Source: Telopea speciosissima (Eukaryota; Streptophyta; Magnoliopsida; Proteales; Proteaceae). From it: a DNA stretch of 64,000 nt. The notes beneath the pieces were generated by a model that saw only the letters and a program-made list of their open reading frames with translations, was not told the DNA's origin and searched no databases. The DNA is taken from positions 44,795,010 through 44,859,009 of the forward strand of contig NC_057925.1 in assembly GCF_018873765.1 (NCBI RefSeq). Reading direction: 5' to 3'. Positions within the stretch are counted from its first letter, which is position 1. Each line of letters opens with the position of its first letter. This document shows, piece by piece, positions 34,313-45,027 of the stretch. A program made the translations under genes and the position numbers.

Positions 34313-34667
34313 TCTCTTCGCTTTCATTTTTATGGATAAGTTGTATGACTTTCTAATAATTGATTGGATCAAATTGGATTATCGAAAGCTATCGATTCCT
34401 TTGCAACAGAAAGAAAATGGCAATTGAACTAAGTAGGACCGGTAGAACAACCCCAACTCCAAAAAAAAAAAACGATAAATATCTAGTAGAGCCAGTACAA
34501 GTTGGGCCAGGCTGGTCCAATTCTTTAATAGGGTTACCTTGGCCCACTTAGTGCACAGAAATGAAAAAAATTGAGCTGGGTTTGAGTACCAACTCTCTCA
34601 GTCTCTTATTAGTTATTACTCACTCCAATGTGCGTGCAGTTAGCATTTCAAATTGGAGAAAGTTTTC

Positions 34668-35420
34668 CCTTTTTTATTTATTTATTTATTTTTGTGATAA
34701 AAAGCAAATTCATTGAGAAACCGAATCGATACAAGCAGTGACATCTAAATTACAAAGATTTATCAGCCATTGAGAGATAATTGGCCAAGCAATCGGGGAT
34801 TCATGCGAAAAGGCCGACCGGGCCAAGGAGTCTGCAACTGAATTAGACGACCTTGGAACTAACCTAAAAAACCAAGCAGCAAAGGAACCTTGAAGCTGAA
34901 GGATATCAAATCCCACCCCACTGATCTCCAAATCGAAGCTTTTACAGTTAATTTGGCAGATCAAATTTGAGCAATCCGACTCCACCACAATGGAAGAGAA
35001 ACCACACTTCGCCGCTTGAAGAAGCCCAGTTCTAACAGCAACAGCTTCAGCGAAAAGACTTGAGACACCATCAAAACCCGCAGTAAAGGCATGAAGGGGA
35101 ATCCCAAGATGATCCCTGATGATGATTCCTAAACCCCCCTCTATTGGTCTTCTTCACCCAGGCTGCATCCCAATTTACCTTCACAAAAGGATCATCAGGA
35201 GGGGACCAGCCGCAAAGACGGAGAGGAGAACAAACTGAAACTGTAGCATGGACTGAATTAGACTTAAAACAAACCTCAGAGAATTCATTGAAAGCCTTTT
35301 CAGCCATAGAGATCACTTGCTAAGGAGACCAACATTGGTTGTGGAAGATTAGTTGGTTTCGAGCCTTCCAAATAAACCAGTTTAATGTCATTATTAATTC
35401 TCCCCTTGTTTGTTGGAGGT
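34668..35420 (-). mobile_element. L1-type LINE 3' relic (RNase H domain)
   Basis: Read on the minus strand, WFIWKARNQLIF (about 35400) ends the reverse-transcriptase zinc-binding region. WSPPDDPFVKVNWDAAWVKK begins the RNase H domain, and VVESDCSNLICQIN plus VPRSSNSVADSLARSAF give its later motifs. A frameshift near 35100 and an in-frame stop near 35320 break it. An AATA-rich tail (34668-34694) marks the 3' end. Confidence 0.85.
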
Positions 35421-35661
35421 ACGAAATACCTTTTAATTATTGTTTTCTCGCAACCACTCATGGCCAATAATGGTAATTGATGAAGAGATTCTTTCCTTCA
35501 TCCATGGTAAATGAAAACTCGATTCAATTCAATTTTAATGAAGAATTTAATGGTTAGGGGTAAAAATCAATGCAGGATCGTATGGAGTAGTTTGACTTTG
35601 AAATTAAGGGTCTTTTTAGTATCATTTTTATTTTTTGTTTTTTTTAATACAAAAATATTTT

Positions 35662-36037
35662 GGGTAATTTATACATACCACCCCTATGAGGTTTAACGAA
35701 AGTATAATTTGACCCTCAGTTTTGGATAATTCTGTATACCCTCATGAGGTTTACAAATGTTAATAAATACACGTATTCCGTCAGTTTATGACTAACAGTG
35801 CTAAAAACATAGATTAAAATGACAAAATTACCCTTGTAAAGAAAAATAAAAAAATAAAAAAACCTTCAACTCATCTTTCCCAATCGATGAATTGTAGGTG
35901 TTATGCAGAAACCAAAATCTTTTACGCACCCAATGCATGGTATGAATGACTTTAGAATCTAAGTACCAACAGACGATGCAGATCGAAAGGAGTGCTCCCT
36001 CCACTTTCTTTCTTTTGGACTTTGAGGGAGAGAGCTT

Positions 36038-36078
<41 letters not shown>

Positions 36079-37309
36079 AAATCAGCAGAAGGATCAATTC
36101 GATGAAGTATTAATTCTATCCTGGATGGAAAGTAATATTGTGCTTTTATTGTAAATCTACAACGATACGATACGCAACTTTCATAAGCATCCAAATTTTT
36201 TTGGTAAGAATCATAAGCATCCAATGAAACAACTCCTTTTAGAATTTAACGAAGCAGATTAAAGGTAAAGTTTTATTCCTTTATAAAGTTATTCTCTGTT
36301 CTGTTTAATCGATCAATATTCTCAGGACTCATATAGATAGAAGTTCTAATTAATAGACAAAGAAACAATGCGTAATTAATTGTGTTTCATCCTCCCAATT
36401 ATCTCTTTCTGTGTTTTGTGTTTGGTGTTTGTTTCTTGAGATCAAACTCGATCATCCAAAAAGAGTCACACAGTATCGATCTTATGATTCACCAAAGAAT
36501 ATTTACCAAACCCTAGAATCAGAAACTCAATCAAAGGGGAAAAAAAGAAGGGAACAGAAGATCGTCAAAAAAAATCTTCAACAACGGAAAAATCATGAAA
36601 AAGGTTTTCTTTCATGAAAATTTTCAAGAATCAACCAACGGCAAGATTGGGTATGCGATCAGAGAAATTAAAAAAGGGATCAAAGTACAGGATCGAGACA
36701 TGCCTTGATAATCCGTCGAGATAGATTGCTGTTCGCCATTAAAGCACAAATTTCAGAAATAGCAAATCAAAGTGTAGAGAGAGAGAGAGAGAGGAGTGAG
36801 ACTCAAACCTCTCTTCAAGAAAGAGAAACTAAGATGCGTCTCGTCCAATTTCTCGAGGGATTTTCTGTTTGTAAGGCTACCTCAAAGAAATTGGCAATAA
36901 AGTATTTTCGTTATTGTTATTATCTGTTATTAGCAAATTTGGGGCTTACTTTCTTGAAAATAAGCCTGCAACTCTCGTGGTTTGCTGGCTTGCTTGCTGT
37001 GTGGGGTGGGGTGGGGTGGGGGAGTGGGAGACTGCCATGGCTTTGTTAGCAATTGTTTTCAGATACAGAGCTCTCTATTAGTTTTGGTTTCTGCATAAAA
37101 CCTGCAACTCATCAATTGGGGAAGATGAGTTGCAGGTTTTTTTTTCTTTGCAAGGGTAATTTTGTCATTTCACACCATGTTTTTAAGACTGACGGAATGG
37201 GTGTATTTGTTAGCATTTGTAAATTTCAAGGGGTACATAGAATTTTCCAAAACTGGGGGGTAAAATTATACTTTCGTTAAACCGTAGGGATGGTATGTGT
37301 AAATTATCC
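35662..37309. mobile_element. Pack-MULE with long terminal inverted repeats
   Basis: The left end GGGTAATTTATACATACCAC and the right end (other strand) GGATAATTTACACATACCAT start inverted repeats of about 240 bp (35662-35915 and 37075-37309). Both arms include TTTAACGAAAGTATAATTT and TTGTAAAGAAAAA or TTGCAAAGAAAAA. A perfect 9-bp duplication AAATATTTT flanks the element (35653-35661 and 37310-37318). This is diagnostic of a Mutator-like element. The interior has no transposase. It instead carries host-gene sequence (see 36704-36739), a GA microsatellite (36034-36074) and CT-rich leader sequence. Confidence 0.93.
36704..36739 (-). pseudogene. Captured exon 1 of a Ubc13-type ubiquitin-conjugating enzyme (UBC35/36-like)
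   Basis: Within the Pack-MULE, the minus strand has ATG followed by ANSNLSRRIIK. This is the N-terminus of plant Ubc13 orthologs (Arabidopsis UBC35/UBC36, K63-chain E2 enzymes) with one change (S for P at residue 7). The 36-bp exon ends at AAG as in the parent family, but the donor reads GC instead of GT (AAG/GCATGT). Upstream, 36740-36890 resembles a 5' leader with a CT run. Downstream, 36703 to about 36400 looks like intron. No second exon or catalytic Cys region is present, so the element carries only a 5' gene fragment. Confidence 0.72.
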
Positions 37310-37439
37310 AAATATTTTTACAAGTGATTGATATCATATATGAATCTTGTTTCTATTTAAAACAAATGAAAAAATAAAAAAAAAACCATAATAGAATTTA
37401 GACCCAAGAAGACAGATTTATTATTGAGATCAACGTGTA

Positions 37440-37956
37440 TTACACATGGGATGGAGAAGAAACTAACTCCATAATCTATAGAGCAGAATTAGGTCACATT
37501 GTCGTTACCGACAGAGCCTTCCATGCCGAAGAGTTAGCAAAGCTATTTTGTTCTCTTGGAATATATGAGAAACTACATGAGATAAAGTAAGAAAATAGGT
37601 GAATAACATCATCCAAAATAGGTTTGATAACCAGTGGTGAAGGACTTCCTCTACGTTGACGATAGAGGACAATATCTTTATGATCTGATTCCACCGTAAG
37701 TTGATAATATCCCTCTAAGATCCCCACCAATAGTGCATATCTTATTGCCAAAGCCTCTACCTCGATGATAGTGTTGAAATCTACAGGCACAGAGATAGCA
37801 CGAAGAACATGACCTTTTTGGTTCCAAAAGACAAAACCAAGTCCCCCTTTGTTAGAGCGTGATTGGAAACTTAATTGCATTAGAAGTCACTTTGATCCAA
37901 TCTAGAGGAAGAGTCCAAAGAAAAGTCCAACTTGGCAGTTCATCGGTAGATGTATC
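37440..37956 (-). mobile_element. L1-type LINE, 3' part (RNase H), separated from its body by a copia insertion
   Basis: The minus strand reads WTFLWTLPLDWIKVTSNA, then (after a frame change) SNKGGLGFVFWNQKGHVLRA, EVEALAIRYALLVGIL, LTVESDHKDIV and IPREQNSFANSSAWKAL, the RNase H domain at the end of plant L1 ORF2. The reading continues across the copia element into 39166 onward once the 5-bp target duplication is discounted. The exact 3' end is uncertain. Confidence 0.85.
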
Positions 37957-39160
37957 TATTAGGATATGATTCTTCATCAAATCTTTACTCCAATCTTATA
38001 TGTGGATGATATAATCATCACCGGTTCCAGCACTCTCTTGATCGAGCAAGTATAACAATTTCTTCATCGTCAATTCCATATCAAGGATTTTGGACATTTG
38101 AAATACTTCCTTGGAATTGAAGTGGCCCGTTCCAACAAAAGACTTTATCTTAATCAAAGAAATTATATCCTTGACATCTTGGCTGATTGTGGTTTCACTA
38201 GCACTCGTCCCTCAGATATCCCGATGGAACAAAATATTAAATTAAGGAACTCAACTGGTGATATATTGGCTGATCCTTCCTCTTATCATCGTCTCGTTGG
38301 TCGTTTGATTTATTTGACAATCACTCGACCAGACATTGTACACACTATCAATATCCTTAGCCAATTTATGTATCAGCCCAACAACCACATATGGATGCCG
38401 CTCATAAACTACTCTGTTATCTTAAGTCAAGTCTAGGACAAGGTCTATTTTTTTCCTCTATATCACCACTTCAGCTTCGAGCCTATTACGACTCTGATTG
38501 GACCTCTTGTCCTACTACTAGGCGTTTCACCACTGGATACTGCATTTTTATGGGATCATGTCCCATCTCTTGGAAGACTAAGAAACAAGCTACGGTGTCC
38601 CAGTTCTAGGCTGAAGCTGAATATCGTGCAATGGCGGTTGCCACATGCGAATTCACTTGGTTGTCCTTCTTATTCAAAGATCTTGGTATTCCCATTCTCA
38701 CTCTGACACCTTTATACTGTGACAACCAAACTGCTCTTCACATTGCCTCGAATCCGGTCTTTCATGAACGCACTAAATACATCGAAATTGATTGTCATGT
38801 GATTCGTGAAAAACATCAACAAGGGATAATACGGCCAACAAAAATAGCAACTACAGACCAAATAGCCGGTTTATTCACCAAATCTCTTGGCAGGGAACAA
38901 TTCCAATTTTTGAAGTCCAAGTTGAGCATTTGTGAACTCCATACTCCAACTTGAGGGGGAGTATTAGGATATGATTCTTCATCAAATCTTTCCTAATTTT
39001 TTTCCTCTCAATTCTCAATCAATGTTTAAGAGTAATCTTAGGATTATTTTCTTCCATCATTCCCTGTATATTCATCCTCTTTTATGTATATATTCCATAT
39101 ACAATTACAATGAAAAAAACAAACAACTACAGAATTCTACAATCTATCTTCTTCTTATCA
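37957..39160 (+). mobile_element. Internally deleted Ty1/copia element nested in the LINE
   Basis: The 5-bp duplication GTATC flanks it (37952-37956 and 39161-39165). Thirty bases of 5' LTR (TATTAGGATATGATTCTTCA…, 37957-37986) jump directly into the reverse-transcriptase region (LYVDDIIITG, about 38000). Then come KYFLGIEVARSNKRLYLNQR (38101), LVGRLIYLTITRPDI, a frame change near 38430, RNase H (DSDWTSCPTTRRFTTGYCIF, stop at about 38608, then [20 protein letters not shown]) and the polypurine tract TTGAGGGGGAG. The 3' LTR is 38962-39160 (199 bp, TATTAGG…TTATCA). Gag, protease and integrase are deleted. Confidence 0.93.
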
Positions 39161-39165
39161 GTATC

Positions 39166-42100
39166 ACAACTAATATTCAGGATTGGTGACACACTTTGAA
39201 ACACTTCATACACTTTAGTAGAGAACAGAATTACATCTTCTGGGCTCCAAATATGCTTTCCAAAAACATAGTCACATCTAGAAAGCCAGATGTACCATAA
39301 AATAAAAGAAGGAAATGAAATAAGACGACTGCTACGTTCCTTCCCACAATTAGCAAAATATCTCCATTCTTTAATGAAAGATGCCAATTGTGAATCTGTT
39401 TGAGATGAAACAATATAACCTAAACCACAGCCAAACATGATCTACATCATATCTGACAGCATCTTAAAGCTTTCACATGTTGCAAGACCTGAAGCACATG
39501 ATCTCCAAAGGAATCATTGGATTTTTTGAAGAGTCTTGCTTCCCCAAATAGTCTTCTTCCACACTGTATCTGGGCCTATAAGATAAGGTTGAAGAAGTTG
39601 AAGCTCTCTGTAATTCCAAGGATAATCTTTGATTGGATAATAAATGGTAGACGTACACTCTTCATAGTGAAGTCTCCATTGCGTGAGGCACACCAATGAA
39701 GTTTATCTTCACCTAGAAAAAGCCGAAGATTTATCCCCAGAATCGCTGCCACAACACCAGGATAGAAATAAAGATTTAGTAGATCCCTCCATGTCATATT
39801 GTAATGATCGATTAAATCAGAAACCAGATTTAAATCAGGATTATAAATTTTAGATGTGGTTGATTTCCTTTCAACTTGATTAGGCAATCATTTATCCAAC
39901 CATGGATTAATGGAATTGCCATTGTCAATACTCCAACCGAAACCATCAACAAGTACATCCTTTTCAATCAAAATACTCCATCAACCCCAACTAGGATCAT
40001 GGCCACTAGTGGATTAAAAAAAATCAGATCTTGGATAGTAAATAGCTTTCATAAACTGTGAAAGTAAAAAGTCCGGCTCTGACCAAAGTTTGAAAGCAGT
40101 TTAGACAATAAAGCAGGGTTTTGTAGAGTAGAGTCCCCAAAATCCAGACCTCCTTTTTCCTTCAATCGTCATAATCGATCCTATGAAATCCAATGTATGT
40201 GGCCTTCATTATCACCCCAGAAAAAAAAAATGGAGGAAATCTTTCAAACATTCTAGTGATGTGATGCTAGCAATTTAAGTGCATAGAAGCATAATTCCCC
40301 ATAGAGAAAATGATTGATTTTAACAAAACTTCCTTACCTGCATGTGATAGAAGTTTAGACTTCCAACCTTGTATTCTCCCCCTCAATCTTGGTAGTGATG
40401 TCTTTAAAGAGAGCAACCTTTGAGACTCCAAAATTTGTAGGTAATTCCAAATACTTCCTCGGTCCTAAATTATAAGGAATCTTCAAGATCCTAGATAATC
40501 ACCGCTTCAACTTTGGATGAGTATTAGGAGAGGGGATGAGTATTAGGAGAAAAAGTCAAGGATGATTTCTTCAAATTAATGGATCGATTCGATACCTTTC
40601 AATAGAGAGGTAATACATCTCTCAAATAGTGTATTTCCTCAATATTTACCTTCGAAAAAAAGTTAGGCTCATCTGCAAACAGTAGATGTGTAACCGATGG
40701 GGCCCGATTACGAACTTTGGTCCCATGAATATGTTGTTCAGATTATGCCTTTAACAACAAATAACTAAGAGCATGTGAACAAAAAACGAACAACGTCGGT
40801 GATAATGGGTCCCCTTGACGTATTCCCCAACTTGGAGAGATTGATCTTCTAGGAGCACCATTAATTAGAATTTGATAAGAGACTGAATGCAAACGACCCA
40901 TTACAATCTAAACCCACTGGCTGCTTATAAAACCCATACATAAGAATCCAATTTCATAGCAAGATATTTCTTTTTTCCCTTCTTCCTCTTCCGCATATAA
41001 TGAAACAATTCATGTGCCATGAGAATATTATCTGTGACAGAAAGGCCAGGAACAAATGTAGATTGATATGGACTTGTGATATTATGAAGAATTAATTTCA
41101 ACCGACTAGCCATAATATTAGTAAGCACTTTACACACCACACTACATAAAGCTATCGGTCGAAATTGATCAGTAGTTTCAGGCTTAGCAACCTTTGGTAC
41201 AAGACATATTAAGGTATCATTAAGTACACCTGAAATCAATCCAGTTTCAAAAAAACTGCAAACCTAATTAAAGAGGTCTACCTTAATAATTTCCGAGTAT
41301 CATCGAAAGAAGGCAGACAAAAAATCCATCTGGAGTAGGAGACTTCATAGGGCTCATATCAAAAAGTGTAGCACCCATCTCAGCCATGGTTGGCAGGCAG
41401 CATAACATCGTATTCATCTCATCAGAAATGACCGGATCTACAACACCAAGCACAGCTTCAACAGATACTGAGTCCACACCTTCTGTAGTGAATGCTTCTT
41501 CAAAGTGAGTAAGAACAATACTATAAATTTACTGATCAGTTTGTGTCCAAACTCCATTCGGCATCTTGAGACTCAAAATCATGTTATGTTGTCGATGATG
41601 GACAGTAGTAGTGGCATGAAAAACTTTCGTATTCCAGCCCTCAACCAATCAATTCTGGATTTTTGTCTCCATAACTCCTCTTTACTTCCTAATACATCCT
41701 CCAAATTGGACTTGAGAACAAAAAATTGTAAACAAATAGTCTTCGTAAAAGGTAAACGTTCAAAGGCCTCAATATCATGAACAAGAGATCGAATGCGTTG
41801 GTGTACATTACCAAGCACCTCCTTGTTCCATAATTTATAATTTGTTCTGCAAGAAACTAGTTTATCATGTATAATAGAAGAAGCATCACAAGTATAAGGA
41901 ATAGACCAAGCTATCTGTGCGGCTGATTTGCAACCAGGGTGGCAAAACCACATAGATTCAAAACGAAAGGGTCTACAACCTTGAAATTTACACTTTCTGT
42001 ATCGATCAAAAGTGGTGAGTGATCAGAGCCAATAGCATCCGTAACAAAAACAACAGTACTTACGTTATTAAGCCGCCAAGCATGATTATATAAAGCCCGA

Positions 42101-43400
42101 TCCAATCTGATCTTGACATTAGAACTCCCTGCTCGCCTATTACACCAAGTGAAAGATGGGCCATGACTCTCCAGGATGACGTGTCTCGAGCATTTGGTGG
42201 AGTACCTCCATGTTTCTCCTGCCACTTTAAGTAGGAATTGAAATCACCAAATAGAAGCCAGTCATTGGATCTATTACGGCCCAGTTGCATCAATTGATTC
42301 TAAACCTGTTGTCGTGTAGACCGTACAAGATCACCATATACACAACCAAGGGAAAATGTATAGCTGCCATTTACAATAAAAATTGCATCCAAAACTCGAT
42401 TAGAGTTAAAACTGAGGATCACTTTGATATAATGCTCTCAGAATAAATCAAGACCACTTGGTGAGCCAATCACATCAATAGAATAAACATGGTCCATTCT
42501 CGACCGACGACACAAACATTTCAAATGCTGATAGCCACATTTAGTCTCCATAAGAAAAATAATATTAGGATGTGTAGATAGAGAGATTCCAGCAAACATC
42601 TGAACTATCAAGAGACTCCCCAAACCCTCACAATTCCAGCTCAAAATCTTCATTGGCTCCCGTGGGGCCAAACAACGGAACCCACAATGATCCACTAGTC
42701 GAAATCTTCTCCATCCAGAGAACATGACTCATCAACAGAGGTTTGAGCGAGCACATTTATTCTTCTTCTCATGTGACTCATAAGCATCTAGTGAAGAGTA
42801 AACCAAATTAGAAACATCTCCCTCACTAGTGTCTATATGCATAAAAATAGGAAGTTGAGATTTTTGTTGTGGACATTCCGAATTAGGATTAGTGATGAAA
42901 ACTGTTGAAAGGTGTGGCAAAATACTAAAGAGAAGGTGAGTAATGTCAGGAGACTAAATATCACTAGAGTTGCATTTAGAATGAATCTCAGCCAGCATGG
43001 AAAGGAAAGAAGGGTTAGATGGTGGAGTAGAAAATCCAGGTTGGATTGGTGTAGGTATCTGAATAGGATTGTTTCCTGGTTGTGGTGAGGAATTAATATT
43101 AGAAATAGTAAAGGAGAAAAAGGTATGAAGCTGAGATTGTTCGGACATAGGATAAGGGTAGTTTTGAAGCTGAGTCGGAAGAAATAGGGCAGAAGTATAG
43201 GTTTGAGGCTGATTTAGAATAGGTTTGGTTAGGAGGGAAGTTATGAAGTTGAGATGGAAGAGGTTGGTTAATAGGATGAAGTGGCACAGAAAGGTTGGAA
43301 TTTACAGCTTGGTCAACCGAATTTGCAACATCAGCACAACTACTTTTCATGTAACCACCACCGTCCACAATGGCCGTCTTGAGTCTTAACCCCATCTAGT
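39166..43400 (-). mobile_element. L1-type LINE body (ORF1 remnant, endonuclease, reverse transcriptase, zf-RVT), decayed
   Basis: In minus-strand order: a P/S/N-rich ORF1-like remnant (43395-42740); the AP-endonuclease start MKILSWNCEGLGS with FLMETK (about 42650-42540); NDWLLFGDFN (about 42270); GPSFTWCNRRAGSSNVKIRL and GSDHSPLLID (42160-42010); reverse transcriptase FRPIALCSVVCKVLTNIMAS and FVPGLSVTDNILMAHEL (41190-41000). The catalytic box reads LLFADE (about 40680), with the second Asp of FADD replaced. The zinc-binding region is at 39887-39170. Many stops and frameshifts occur throughout. With the part at 37440-37956 this is one nearly full-length element of about 4.8 kb. Confidence 0.9.
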
Positions 43401-43647
43401 TGTTGGTTCAGGTTCCTCGGCTCAGTGTAGAAAGAAAGAAAGAAAAGCAAAAACTGCAGAGGTAGAGAACAAAAAACTACAATGTTAACAAAGACAAAAG
43501 CAGCTGCTGTCTCATGCTCTACGTACCCATTGTGGCAGTAGACAATAGTAACTGGCTAGCTTCCTATGAATGATCTTTCACAGTTTTGGTTTTTTGTTGG
43601 TAAAAATCTTCTTTACAGTTTACGGAAAAATGACCCGCTACAGGGAA

Positions 43648-43810
43648 ACAGATTCTCTACGGTGCACTGCACAGACCCAGGGCCAGGAACAATGACTACC
43701 TTAGCCCTGCCCGAGTGCCTTGCCCAAGTTGGGGTAAGGTGGTCATTGGACGAAGCCCTGTGTCTACGCAGCACAATCAAAACAAGGCAGTGCATCGTAT
43801 AAGATCTGGA
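43648..43810. mobile_element. MITE with long inverted arms, copy 2
   Basis: The arms CAGATTCTCTACGGTGCACT and (other strand) CAGATCTTATACGATGCACT pair, continuing inward through ACCTTAGCCCTGCCC/GGGTAAGGTGG. Ends and layout match the copy at 33017-33212, with a different core. The right end abuts a 98-bp tandem repeat. Confidence 0.72.
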
Positions 43811-44104
43811 CTCCCAACTACAGGCCATATAAAAGTGATTCTACACATAGCAAAGAGGTCTGTCTCCATGGAACCACCAATGTCATCTCCATCTAGGGAG
43901 TGAAAGAACTCCCAACTACAGGCCATATAAAAGTGATTCTACACATGGTAAAGAGGTCTGTCTCCATGGAACCACCAATGTCATCTCCATCTAGGGAGTG
44001 AAAGAACTCCCAACTACAGGCCATATAAAAGTGATTCTACACATGGTAAAGAGGTCTGTCTCCATGGAACCACCAATGTCATCTCCATCTAGGGAGTGAA
44101 AGAC
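43811..44104. repeat. Tandem triplication, unit 98 bp
   Basis: Three head-to-tail copies start at 43811, 43909 and 44007 (CTCCCAACTACAGGCCATAT … CTAGGGAGTGAAAGA). They are nearly identical; the first differs at CATAGCAAAG against CATGGTAAAG. No coding capacity is evident. Confidence 0.95.
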
Positions 44105-45027
44105 GCCAGGTTCGGCCAAGATATTTTACCATTCATGAAATCCTATGCATTCAAAAAATAGACAATGTGATTGGACATTGGTTTGTTTCTTACTCAATTG
44201 ACTATTAGACTTTTCTTTAGGTTAAAAAATTTAGTCGAATCTTAAAATTGTTAATATTTCGTTCCATAGATAAATTAGCTTTTTATTTCTTTGCAAATCA
44301 ATAAATAATTAGATACTAAAAAATTTACAAAATATAAACAATAAATTATAAAACATAACTTGACACAGAATCGAGCCAGACTACGCTTTGCGCAAGACCT
44401 CAACCCTAACCCAACCCAACCTTGAACCAGACCTGAAAATTTCAACCCTAACCAACCCTAACCAACCCACAGAGTTGAAAAATCCAGCCCAAACCCTATT
44501 CAAGCTCAGGGCGGGCTTGGGCCAATACAACCAAACTTACACCCCTATCTCCATTACACAAATCCACCGCAAAGAAACTGAGACCCACATCAAATTAGCC
44601 ATTACCCATCAGCACTTCACTATTCAATTTTATTTCATACACATTTCAAAACAAGCAGTTTTCCTTCACCCGTGGAGGGTTCAAACTTCCACTGGTGTGT
44701 AGAGGATATCTGGTACGGTGATAGAATTTATGACCATAGATGAGTGTACTTTTGCTTCACCCACAGTGGAGGAAAACTTTCTCCCGATTGAAACAGTGAT
44801 TTAGTTCAGAAGAACCAACAGTTCCTTGGGTTTGTCCAATAGAATTATACAAGTCCACACATGAATCGAGCCCTAAAAACACCATGCAAAACCCGAGCTG
44901 AATTGGCACAATCACCGGTTGCCTCTACATACATGCGCTAATACTAGTATACTCTCTACTGGAACTATTTTATTTAATTTACCATGCAAGAATATGTGAT
45001 AGGTTCAAAGATGCTGCCATCAACATT
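44105..45027. other. Region downstream of the KNOX gene
   Basis: It should include the KNOX 3' untranslated region next to 45027. About 44395-44520 (CAACCCTAACCCAACCCAAC … GGGCGGGCTTGGGCC) resembles the subterminal part of hAT-type elements. No gene is seen. Confidence 0.4.

Noticed and set aside
44395..44475. Telomere-like CCCTAACC runs
   Set aside because: Units are irregular (CCCTAACCCAACCC, CCTAACCAACC) and short, not the plant CCCTAAA repeat. They fit the inside of a decayed hAT-type element better than an interstitial telomere.
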